Assembly (NCBI GenBank): GCA_002353575.1
Contig: DEJQ01000018.1
Location: forward strand, 1-64,000
Length of the DNA stretch: 64,000 nt
Origin: Prevotellaceae bacterium UBA2744
GTDB lineage: Bacteria; Bacteroidota; Bacteroidia; Bacteroidales; Bacteroidaceae
Reading direction: 5' to 3'
Position 1 is the stretch's first letter; each line of letters begins with the position of its first letter. A model generated the notes under the pieces. That model made no database searches. It was not told where the DNA came from and saw nothing but the letters and a program-made list of their open reading frames with translations. The position numbers were made by a program, and so were the translations under genes. Positions 1-7,331 of the stretch are shown here, in pieces.

Positions 1-62
1 GACTCAGTTCCGACTCAGTTCCGAGTCAGTTCCGACTCAGTTCCGAGTCAGTTCCGAGTCAG
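1..62. repeat. 11-bp tandem array GA(C/G)TCAGTTCC
   Basis: Five full units and one partial unit of GASTCAGTTCC run from the window edge, so the array may continue upstream. The only variation between units is C or G at the third base, which converts GACTC to its reverse complement GAGTC. Every unit therefore keeps a GANTC site, and the spacing is about one helical turn. It lies about 80 bp upstream of the promoter of the YitT-family gene. Function unknown. Confidence 0.9.
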
Positions 63-142
63 AAGCGGGAAAAAAGCGGCCAAGATGACTGCTTGATGCC
101 TATCAGATGTATTTCTTTGCACTGGGATTTCCTTCCCAAAAT

Positions 143-173
143 TTTGCGGAGGAAAAAGAAGTGATTACCTTTG
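143..173 (+). promoter_or_regulatory. Bacteroidota-type promoter for the YitT-family gene
   Basis: TTTG at 143-146 is separated by 19 bp from TACCTTTG at 166-173, matching the TTTG-N19..20-TAnnTTTG form used by the Bacteroidota primary sigma factor. It sits 25 bp upstream of the ATG at 199, giving a short leader. Confidence 0.65.
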
Positions 174-198
174 TGCAGATTATAAAATCGAGGCTTAT

Positions 199-1434
199 AT
201 GAATGCTATGCAGAAAAAAGTTTTGCTCGAGATGAAGGACTACTTCTTCATCGCTGTGGGTGTAATGCTATATGCCACAGGAGTTACGTTGTTTATGTTG
301 CCCTACGGGCTCACTACGGGCGGTGTGGCAGGTATCTCTTCGATTGTGTATTATGCCACCGGTGTCGAGGTGCAGGTCACCTATATAGCCATCAATTCAA
401 TACTGCTCCTGATAGCTATCAAAGTGCTGGGACTGAAGTTCATCATCAAGACTCTATATGCCGTCGCTGTGATGACATTCAGCCTGTGGCTGTTCCAGCG
501 ATTGGCAGAACAACCCTCGCCCGACAATCCCGCGAAGATGATCCTGCCTAAGCTGATAGGCGATGAGGCTTTCATGGCTTGCGTGCTCGCTGGTATTGCC
601 GAGGGGTTGGGTCTGGCATTCTGCTTCGAAAACAACGGTTCTACCGGCGGTACAGACATCATCGCTCTTATAGTGAACAAATACCGACAGATGACCCTCG
701 GAACAGTCATCATGGTATGCGACATCATCATCATTTCATCCTGCTATTTCGTCTTCCATGACTGGTACAAGGTAATCTATGGTTTCGTCATGCTTATCAT
801 CTGTAGCATAACACTCGACTATGCCATCCGCCGCCGCCACCAGTCTGTTCAGTTCATGATATTCTCGCGCAATCCAGAAGCTATTGCCGATGCCATAGTG
901 CGTACCGGTCATGGAGTCACAATCCTCGATGGAACCGGGTGGTTCACGAAGACCAACCGTAAGGTGGTGGTGAGCATAATGCGACTGAGAGACCAGATTT
1001 CGATGCTGCGAATGCTGAAGAATATCGACCCGTATGCCTTTGTCAGCATGACCGATGCCAGCGGAGTGTGGGGCGAGGGATTTGATGCCATGAAGGTGGG
1101 CGACAGACAGAAGAAACGTCGCATACTCGTGTGTGCCACCAACAACATGATCAAAATCGACGATGCACGCGCAGCCTTGGGCGACAGCTACGATGTGCGC
1201 TCACTGCTCGAAGTGGGGTGTGACACACGTCAGGACTTCTATTCCGTCATCCTTGGGCAGGCACCCGTCAAGCGCTGTTCATTCGTGAAGAAATTCTTCG
1301 GGTTCGACTGCTTCTATCTGGAGCGTTCGGGCAGGGTAACCTTCGTTCAGGGCAACTACGAACAAGCAGAATATGACGTGGAGGAATTTGATAACCTTGC
1401 TGCCCTAAAGTTGTATTTAGACAGTAAAAAGTGA
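199..1434 (+). CDS. YitT-family membrane protein with RdgB/Ham1-like C-terminal extension
   Basis: The first ~300 residues match the YitT family: about six hydrophobic segments between residues 15 and 208, the glycine-rich GSTGGTDI motif near 146-153, and a DUF2179-type soluble domain at ~213-295. Family members are usually about 280-300 residues; this one has 411. Residues 305-411 (nt 1111-1434) look like the N-terminal half of a non-canonical purine NTP pyrophosphatase (RdgB/Ham1): ILVCATNNMIK resembles the ATNNxxK nucleotide-binding start, followed by ALGD, V.SL and DCF at the spacing I expect for RdgB. The catalytic glutamate (EGNA region) and DD pair are replaced. In Bacteroidales rdgB and yitT genes are often neighbours, so a gene fusion and decay is plausible (inference). 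Substrate of YitT proteins is not established. The ATG at 199 fits the promoter spacing; ATG 208 is an alternative. Confidence 0.85.
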   Translation: MNAMQKKVLLEMKDYFFIAVGVMLYATGVTLFMLPYGLTTGGVAGISSIVYYATGVEVQVTYIAINSILLLIAIKVLGLKFIIKTLYAVAVMTFSLWLFQRLAEQPSPDNPAKMILPKLIGDEAFMACVLAGIAEGLGLAFCFENNGSTGGTDIIALIVNKYRQMTLGTVIMVCDIIIISSCYFVFHDWYKVIYGFVMLIICSITLDYAIRRRHQSVQFMIFSRNPEAIADAIVRTGHGVTILDGTGWFTKTNRKVVVSIMRLRDQISMLRMLKNIDPYAFVSMTDASGVWGEGFDAMKVGDRQKKRRILVCATNNMIKIDDARAALGDSYDVRSLLEVGCDTRQDFYSVILGQAPVKRCSFVKKFFGFDCFYLERSGRVTFVQGNYEQAEYDVEEFDNLAALKLYLDSKK

Positions 1435-1450
1435 ATTTTCCTGTCGGAAG

Positions 1451-1470
1451 GGCACAAAAAGTGCCTTTTT
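1451..1470 (+). terminator. Rho-independent terminator after the YitT-family gene
   Basis: GGCAC-AAAAA-GTGCC is followed directly by TTTTT, 16 bp after the TGA stop. It separates this gene from the fimbrillin unit downstream. Confidence 0.85.
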
Positions 1471-1477
1471 AACAGAT

Positions 1478-1513
1478 TAAATTTGTTTGTTTCCGTCATA
1501 ACATCTAAATTTG
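1478..1513 (+). promoter_or_regulatory. Promoter of the fimbrillin operon, with two identical -7 boxes
   Basis: TAAATTTG occurs at 1478-1485 and again at 1506-1513. The TTTG that ends the first copy (1482-1485) lies exactly 20 bp before the second, so it can serve as its -33 element. The second box would give a leader of about 60 nt before the ATG at 1579. That leader contains GC-rich stretches (CGCGCG ... ACGCG) that could pair. Confidence 0.6.
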
Positions 1514-1578
1514 CCAATATAAAGTACGCGCGTGAGGGGGATGGTGTGTAGTTACAACGCGAGGAAAATGGATTTTAG

Positions 1579-3144
1579 ATGATCGGGTCTGTGAATAACA
1601 AACGATTTAGGATAGAGATATATTCAGCAATTATACTTTTCTGTACCGCTCTCGTTTCGTGCGTTCAGAGCAGTGAGGGTGAGGTGTCGCCTCAGTTGAC
1701 TAATGCAGAAACTCCCATTACTTTTTCTTCTACGCTGATAGCTCAGAAAACGACTCGTGCCACTTATCCGGCTACGGGAGAGGGTACAATGACCGACGAA
1801 CGACTAAAGCGGCTTAGTTTCGGGGTTTTTGCCCAACAAACTGGGAATACGGCATGGACTGATTACGCCCAAACTACTACTCCTTTCAACTTCATGTGGA
1901 ATCAGAAGGTGTACTACGACACCGACCACTGGACCTACACCCCTGTGAAGTACTGGCCGAACGACAACCGGCCAGCAGACGACCAAAGTCCGGCTGCCCA
2001 GGGGTCGCAGCTCCACAGCTACCTCAGCTTCTTTGCCTATGCACCGTATGTGTCAGTTGCCGACCCCGGAACAGGCTTTAACGTGAAGGATTATGATGGT
2101 GATGACGCTGATACTAAGCCTGACCATGATGGTATTGTGCAGGTAGTGGGTAATGCTACCAATACCAATGCTTCTTTCCTATACTACCGCACAAGCAACG
2201 AGAAGCCTTTCGACCCTGATGAGAGCGTAGATCTTCTTTGGGCACGGGAGACCGACCGCTACAAGATGGACGGCGGCGGTTATGTAAATGGTCATGTTGA
2301 TTTTCTCTTCAAACATGCTTTGTCTTTGTTTACCGTTACAGTTCAGGGACTCTTCGACCATAAGGACAATGATGATGCAACTACACTCTATCCCGATGAT
2401 CGCGACCCCTACACCAAGATACTCATTGAGAGTGTCGATTTCAGCGGTTCGCCGATCTTTACCGCAGGCAAGATGTACGTGGCACCGAATCCTGCTAACT
2501 CTCAGGTTCCACATTGGGAATGTGATCCCGACCTGCAATACAACCTCAGGGTTGAACACGAGAACATCAATCCCACCTTCACCAATCGCTATTTGGATGG
2601 TACATGGATGAAGTATTGGAACGAGGAGGCTCCCGCCAGCGGTTTTTTGCGCGAGACCGACGTCGACGACAACGGCACCTACGATGCCGGCGACGCCAGG
2701 GCGCTCTTCAACGAGTTGCCCATGGGCGTGAGCCACACGGAGGTGCCCCTCGACTATACCAACTGGGACCCGTCGGCCAACGACGGTGCCGGCGCCTTCG
2801 AGTATAAATACCGCATGGTGCTGCCCAACGACGAATACCGTGCAGCACACAGCGGCGAGAAGATGACGGTCAGGATGGTGTACTACGTCATCACTTACGA
2901 CCAGCGCCTTACGCTGGTAAATTCAGGTATGCCAAAATACTTCTCGATAGTCAAGAACGATATAACTGCTGTATTTGACAACTTTTCATTTGCCCCCAAT
3001 AAGAAGTATAAACTCCGTCTTCAGCCCGGTGTCACTTCGGCTAAGTTCGAAGTCACTGTAGTTGATGGATGGGATACGCCGATGACCCTCGACCCGGAAG
3101 TGGTGGACTGGTACACAACGACGAAAGAATTTAATGTAGAGTGA
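1579..3144 (+). CDS. Fimbrillin-family (Mfa-like) lipoprotein 1
   Basis: A 521-residue exported lipoprotein: hydrophobic signal at ~14-27 and lipobox LVSC with the modified cysteine at 28. Fimbrillin signatures follow: FGVFA near residue 75, then a YWPN segment, LSFFAYAPYV, DLLWA and FKHALSLFTV. These are the repeated landmarks of Bacteroidales fimbrillin-like (Mfa_like_1) proteins, which are processed by removal of an N-terminal strand and polymerise by donor-strand exchange at the cell surface (family knowledge). It is the first gene of the + strand unit and lies about 65 bp after its promoter. Its role as stalk or anchor subunit cannot be told from sequence. Confidence 0.85.
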   Translation: MIGSVNNKRFRIEIYSAIILFCTALVSCVQSSEGEVSPQLTNAETPITFSSTLIAQKTTRATYPATGEGTMTDERLKRLSFGVFAQQTGNTAWTDYAQTTTPFNFMWNQKVYYDTDHWTYTPVKYWPNDNRPADDQSPAAQGSQLHSYLSFFAYAPYVSVADPGTGFNVKDYDGDDADTKPDHDGIVQVVGNATNTNASFLYYRTSNEKPFDPDESVDLLWARETDRYKMDGGGYVNGHVDFLFKHALSLFTVTVQGLFDHKDNDDATTLYPDDRDPYTKILIESVDFSGSPIFTAGKMYVAPNPANSQVPHWECDPDLQYNLRVEHENINPTFTNRYLDGTWMKYWNEEAPASGFLRETDVDDNGTYDAGDARALFNELPMGVSHTEVPLDYTNWDPSANDGAGAFEYKYRMVLPNDEYRAAHSGEKMTVRMVYYVITYDQRLTLVNSGMPKYFSIVKNDITAVFDNFSFAPNKKYKLRLQPGVTSAKFEVTVVDGWDTPMTLDPEVVDWYTTTKEFNVE

Positions 3145-3146
3145 AA

Positions 3147-5099
3147 ATGAAGACGGCTATAGTACGACATATTAACACAATGCTAACTGCGGTGCTGCCG
3201 ACCGTTGTTCTGCTTGCCTTGGCAGCTTGCACCGACGATAATTTGTTCTTCCCTGAACAGTTAGACATCACTGCACAGGACGATATGCGAAGGGTGAAGA
3301 TTGCCGTGACTGAAGAGGGCTGGCGGACCGAACAGGTAACCGTCAATCAGTATGGTATGACTACCCGTGCCGGTGAAACCATGATCCAGCTGAAGACCAA
3401 CTCTGCCAGGTCGTGGAACTTCACCCGCACCTCGGTACTCGACATAGCGGCACTGGCGTCCGACGCCACTAACTGGACTTACGATGATACTAACAACTGC
3501 TATACAAACAACACCTCTATCACAGGTGCAATAAATGCCAATGGAAACGAACTGACGCTTACGTCGGGGCTTACTATAAGCAGCGATGCAGATAATATAG
3601 GAAAGATAAAGATTGATGTGAATAAGCGATTGCAGCTTGACGGTAGCAACATTACGCTGACCATACCCGGACTGAAAAAAGGTCAGACCGTGACTATAGA
3701 ATTTGCTGCCACGGGCGATGCGACTACCACATTCGATACCCGTGGTAATCTCTCCGTTGTCAGCGGCTTTACAGCTGCCGACAAGAATACCCGTCAAAAA
3801 GGCGTAGCTACGGTGACTGCTGATGGCGACGTGACGCTGAAGAACACCAAAAATGACACGGGCATTAATATCTACAGCATCACTGTGTCTGCCCGTATTG
3901 ATGAGGGTTTCGGACTCTACAGTATGCGATTGGGCGTGAATAACAGCCACGTCGTCTGGGATCCAGACATACTAAACTGGGCGGGTATCTCGAACGACTT
4001 CTACCTCATGCTGTGGCCAAATAATATCATCAAGTATAGTATGCGTTTCAATGCAACCGAGAATGTTGAGTCATCGAAGATTAGCTACTTTTCGGTGACT
4101 GATGCAGCAGGAATAGAACGCACCGCAAAGTATGTCAATCCGGAGGCTTCGCCCGATGCCGGTGCTGCCTGTAGCTACCAGGGCGTCAACTTCACCCATG
4201 GACTGAAAATGAAAGAGGGGACGCAGATTACATGGACTTCAGGCGCGAATGGCGGCAATAAAACCAAGTTGACTATCATTCAGTCAAACTGGAAGACTTC
4301 TGACAAACCACTCCAGCAGATAGAGCTCGACGGTAAGGCACTGGCCATATCGGGCAAGACGGCACCCGCAGACAAGGACTGGGTATGTGTGGCTACCGCC
4401 ATTGAGGGTGGCGTAGAATATGTTATTAGAAACGTAGAGGCTGGTGCACATAAGATTCAGCGAGGTGAAGGACATTACGAGTCAGGCATACTCTATGTGT
4501 GTATCGACATCGACTTCACCGCCTACTCGCCGTATGTGGCTGATGGAACCTTTGCTGACGGCTCAACGACCTATGGCGTCACCGCCCGCGATGCCAACAA
4601 CCTGACCTTCGCGCCGCATACTGACAACCGCATCGACTTGCTTTATGGCGAGGACTTTACTGACAACGACGGCACGGTACACCTCAACTTCAAGCACGCC
4701 TTGGGCAAGTTGTCTATCGGTACCATCACCAACGACTATGGTGAGCCTATTTCTCTTAAGCAGATCACCCTGAAGGGAACGAAAATTACTAAGGGGACCA
4801 TGTCGCTTCATACGGGCGAGTGGACTATAGTAACAACGAATGGCGATGACATCGTTTATAACGAGACAGCCCTCTTAAGTCTTTTCGGCTCATTGTCCAT
4901 CCCCGACAAGGGCAGCCTCGTGTTCCCCAGCTACGTGAACTACCAGCAGATCCCAGGCTCGACCATCACCTTCGAGTACCTGTTTGAAAACTCTGCAGGA
5001 AAAGAACTGAAGGTGACGAAAGCACTGACCATTGAGGCAGGTGTCAATCAATACATCAATATCAGAGTTGATCAGAACCATGCTGTAGTGTTGGAATGA
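3147..5099 (+). CDS. Fimbrillin-like lipoprotein 2 with inserted beta-sandwich module
   Basis: About 650 residues with lipobox LAAC (Cys28 from the ATG at 3147). A GTG at 3141 overlapping the previous stop would add two residues; I prefer the ATG because it gives a standard signal peptide. Residues ~80-250 do not look like fimbrillin. They carry WNFT, then LDGSNITLTIPGLKKGQTV, GFTAA and NIYSITV, resembling the WDF/WNF beta-sandwich module attached to Prevotella pectate-lyase-like proteins. The same 'TIPxLKKGQxV' signature recurs in the 2530-residue protein of this operon. The rest shows fimbrillin landmarks: INWAGISNDFYLMLWP-like text, YSPYV near residue 455, DLLYG, FKHALGKLSI. Probably a minor, possibly glycan-binding, fimbrial subunit (inference). 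Confidence 0.8.
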   Translation: MKTAIVRHINTMLTAVLPTVVLLALAACTDDNLFFPEQLDITAQDDMRRVKIAVTEEGWRTEQVTVNQYGMTTRAGETMIQLKTNSARSWNFTRTSVLDIAALASDATNWTYDDTNNCYTNNTSITGAINANGNELTLTSGLTISSDADNIGKIKIDVNKRLQLDGSNITLTIPGLKKGQTVTIEFAATGDATTTFDTRGNLSVVSGFTAADKNTRQKGVATVTADGDVTLKNTKNDTGINIYSITVSARIDEGFGLYSMRLGVNNSHVVWDPDILNWAGISNDFYLMLWPNNIIKYSMRFNATENVESSKISYFSVTDAAGIERTAKYVNPEASPDAGAACSYQGVNFTHGLKMKEGTQITWTSGANGGNKTKLTIIQSNWKTSDKPLQQIELDGKALAISGKTAPADKDWVCVATAIEGGVEYVIRNVEAGAHKIQRGEGHYESGILYVCIDIDFTAYSPYVADGTFADGSTTYGVTARDANNLTFAPHTDNRIDLLYGEDFTDNDGTVHLNFKHALGKLSIGTITNDYGEPISLKQITLKGTKITKGTMSLHTGEWTIVTTNGDDIVYNETALLSLFGSLSIPDKGSLVFPSYVNYQQIPGSTITFEYLFENSAGKELKVTKALTIEAGVNQYINIRVDQNHAVVLE

Positions 5100-5223
5100 T
5101 GTGAGAAGTAAGATGTAAGAAGTAAGATGTAAGAAGTAAGATGTAAGAAGTAAGATGTAAGAAGTAAGATGTGAGAAGTAAGATGTAAGAAGTAAGATGT
5201 AAGATGTAAGAAGTGAGAAGTAT
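5098..5223 (+). repeat. 18-unit heptamer array (GAWGTRA) between two fimbrillin genes
   Basis: Exactly 18 consecutive 7-bp units, mostly alternating GATGTAA and GAAGTAA, run from the TGA stop of the upstream gene (5097-5099) to the ATG of the next (5222). The last units vary so that the array itself supplies the first bases of the start codon. Each GATGTAA unit contains ATG directly followed by TAA, a start-stop pair. Confidence 0.95.
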
Positions 5224-6604
5224 GAAATATAACGCGATTATATACTTGATGGTGATGCTGGTGGCTGCTGGGTGCAGTAAGGAGAATCCAGCAGCAGAAC
5301 AGCTTGGCACTCAACAGGGAGAGCCATTGTCGTTCGATGTCGCAGAGGTGGTGGAGAGCCAGACGCGCAGCGGAGCGGCAGGCAGCATCGACTATAGCGT
5401 GCTGTCGAAGAGCGGGTATGGCTTTGGCGTAGTGGCTACCCAGTTAGGGTGGACTAACCAGCAGGTGAAGTATGTCCCTGACGAAGGTACTACCAACCCC
5501 GGCTCGACATTCCTATACCCCAGCAAGTGGAGATACGACGGAGACGTGAAATACTGGATAAAAGATATCAATGGTGTGGCAGTTGATTTCTATGCCTACG
5601 CACCGTATGTGACAACGGCAAGCCTGACACCGACACCCTCTGACGGCATCACCGCTATCGACGGCACCGATGTCAGTTATGCCATCAATACCACCGTCGG
5701 TGCAGGTGTTGATTTGCTGTGGGGCGTCAACGGAAAGACGGGCAAGCCGTGGAAGGGAACTACCTATACCGCAACCGGCGAAGGCAAGCAGCCCACCGGC
5801 GGACCAGTGCTCTTCACCTTCCGCCATGCCCTCGCGGTCATCGGCTTCCGCGTGCAGTCGATGATTGGCAAGGACAACGACCTCAGCGACCTCGACGACG
5901 AGTCTGCAATCGCCGGTGTACTGCGCAGTGGTGGTAACTACAAGGTGACCATCAAGAAGATAGAACTCTCGGGCTACTTCCACCCCAGCGGCGTGCTCAG
6001 TCTCGACAACAGCACGGAGGACACCCCCAACACCCCCAACACCCCCAACTGGACCGACAAGGCCGACGCTACCAGCCAGACTCTGACGGTGAGCTCCGAC
6101 CCTGATGGCAACGGCAACAACAGCGACAGCGAGATAGCAGCGGCCATCAGGCACCCGCATGCCAACGCAACGACAACGGCCATCGAGGCCGCGACTATCA
6201 TGTCTGACAAAACGAATAACGGCGTGTCGCAGGAAGCCAACCAGCAGGTGGTGGTCAACGACGGCAACGGCCACGAGAAGTACTTCCTCGTCATCCCCTG
6301 CGAAGAGACTGGCTCGGGGCATAACCACGACTACACGCTGACGCTCCACTGGTGTGTCAGTGCCGTCCTGCCAAATGGCAACTACGTCTCTGAGGACCAC
6401 GTGAACAGCATCGACATCAAGGATTTGAAGTTTGCTCCCGGCACGAAGTATATGTTCAACTTCGTCATCAACCTGAAACTCATCGGTCTGGAGGTCACTG
6501 CCACCGACTGGAGAGAGACCAGCGAGACGACATCTGTCATCATCGAGCACGGCACCAGCGCCAGCGAATCGTTGGTTCGTGAATTTAGAAGTAGAAAAAA
6601 GTAA
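5222..6604 (+). CDS. Fimbrillin-family lipoprotein 3
   Basis: A 460-residue lipoprotein with a short signal MKYNAIIYLMVMLVAAGC (Cys18). The ATG at 5222 is chosen over an in-frame GTG at 5213, which lies inside the heptamer array. Fimbrillin landmarks: GYGFGVVA, KYWI, VDFYAYAPYV, DLLWG and FTFRHALAVIGFRV, and a final strand pattern ending in LKFAPGTKYMFNFVI ... LEVTATDW. A short in-frame TPN repeat lies near residues 268-276. It follows lipoprotein 2 across the heptamer array and precedes the small DUF3791 cassette by only 6 bp, so all are probably on one transcript. Confidence 0.85.
   Translation: MKYNAIIYLMVMLVAAGCSKENPAAEQLGTQQGEPLSFDVAEVVESQTRSGAAGSIDYSVLSKSGYGFGVVATQLGWTNQQVKYVPDEGTTNPGSTFLYPSKWRYDGDVKYWIKDINGVAVDFYAYAPYVTTASLTPTPSDGITAIDGTDVSYAINTTVGAGVDLLWGVNGKTGKPWKGTTYTATGEGKQPTGGPVLFTFRHALAVIGFRVQSMIGKDNDLSDLDDESAIAGVLRSGGNYKVTIKKIELSGYFHPSGVLSLDNSTEDTPNTPNTPNWTDKADATSQTLTVSSDPDGNGNNSDSEIAAAIRHPHANATTTAIEAATIMSDKTNNGVSQEANQQVVVNDGNGHEKYFLVIPCEETGSGHNHDYTLTLHWCVSAVLPNGNYVSEDHVNSIDIKDLKFAPGTKYMFNFVINLKLIGLEVTATDWRETSETTSVIIEHGTSASESLVREFRSRKK
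6022..6048 (+). repeat. In-frame 9-bp triplicate encoding TPN
   Basis: CACCCCCAA is repeated three times in the coding sequence of fimbrillin-like lipoprotein 3, giving TPNTPNTPN. The 9-bp period keeps the frame, so copy changes would only alter loop length. Confidence 0.9.
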
Positions 6605-6610
6605 TATGTT

Positions 6611-6862
6611 ATGACGACAATGACGAAACAAGATAAATACCACATGCAGAAAGAAACGGAATTTGCCGTTTTCTGCATAGAGAACACAGCGTTGCGCCTA
6701 AAGAAACGTGGTGACGATGTGTATCGTGAGTTGGCCCGGACGGACGGAATAGAGTCATTCCTGTACCCCAGTTATCCAACCCTGCATACTCAAAGCAAGG
6801 AATTTATAGTAGATGAAGTTCTGAGCTATCTTGGTGGGCATAACCCTTCATTCGTAAAATAG
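6611..6862 (+). CDS. DUF3791 family small protein (first copy)
   Basis: An 83-residue cytoplasmic protein. ETEFAVFCIENTALRL and FLYPSYPTLHTQSKEF followed by IVDEVLSYL match DUF3791, a small helical family of unknown function that is commonly encoded next to DUF3990. It starts 6 bp after the fimbrillin stop. The ATG at 6644 (MQKETEF) is a possible shorter start that matches the usual family length better. Function unknown; the pairing with an ADP-ribosyltransferase-like partner has suggested toxin-antitoxin or modification roles, which remains inference. Confidence 0.75.
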   Translation: MTTMTKQDKYHMQKETEFAVFCIENTALRLKKRGDDVYRELARTDGIESFLYPSYPTLHTQSKEFIVDEVLSYLGGHNPSFVK

Positions 6863-6874
6863 AAATCTGTAAAT

Positions 6875-7087
6875 ATGAAATTATATCACGGTTCAACAGA
6901 AATAGTAGAACATCCTGAAACTGATAAGGGACGCAATAATCTTGATTTCGGTAAAGGATTTTATATGACGGATATAGAGCAGCAAGCGATTGATTGGGCA
7001 AAGCGTCCTATCAATCAGATATGCATATTAAACCAAGAGATTATCGACAGGCATCTGAAATTTATAACAGCAAAACGACTGAACTGA
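6875..7087 (+). pseudogene. Shortened DUF3990 (ADP-ribosyltransferase-like) gene
   Basis: The 70-residue product begins as a normal DUF3990 protein (KLYHGSTEIVEHP, LDFGKGFYMT, QQAIDWAK) and then jumps to what looks like the family's C-terminal end (PINQICILNQEIIDRHLKF). Full DUF3990 proteins are about 150 residues, so roughly 80 internal residues appear deleted in frame, removing most of the predicted ADP-ribosyltransferase-like core. It lies between two DUF3791 genes; the next one starts at 7087, overlapping this stop by one base (TGATG). Probably inactive, although a short open frame is retained. Confidence 0.65.
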
Positions 7088-7326
7088 TGAACGGACAAGA
7101 TACATTAGTAAACGAAACATTATTGCAGATGAAATATGCAAGGGTGGTTGGATTGCTGGCTGAACGCCTGCAGATAAGTCAGCCTAAGGCTTTAGAGATG
7201 TTCTATAATTCAGAAACCTACACCAATCTGAACAATAGAGCGAACCACTTGCATAATATGAGTGATGCTTTTTGGGTTGATGAGGTGATGCTGGAGTTAA
7301 ACAATGCCGAGTCAACAAAAAGATAA
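7087..7326 (+). CDS. DUF3791 family small protein (second copy)
   Basis: 79 residues from the ATG at 7087, which overlaps the stop of the DUF3990 remnant and suggests coupled translation. LLQMKYARVVGLLAERL, ALEMFYNSETY and HNMSDAFWVDEVMLEL match the second DUF3791 subtype that usually follows DUF3990. It is distinct in sequence from the first copy. The frame is open upstream of 7087 but that part matches nothing. The 2530-residue gene starts only 5 bp later. Confidence 0.75.
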   Translation: MNGQDTLVNETLLQMKYARVVGLLAERLQISQPKALEMFYNSETYTNLNNRANHLHNMSDAFWVDEVMLELNNAESTKR

Positions 7327-7331
7327 GAGAA

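Noticed and set aside
1..198. Partial gene at the left edge
   Set aside because: Only repeats and a promoter are visible; no frame matches a known protein.
5098..5223. CRISPR-like array
   Set aside because: Units are contiguous 7-mers without spacers.
5513..6643. 376-codon - strand frame opposite fimbrillin-like lipoprotein 3
   Set aside because: The + frame has a lipobox and fimbrillin landmarks; the antisense product shows only Val/Asp/Arg-rich composition and no domain.
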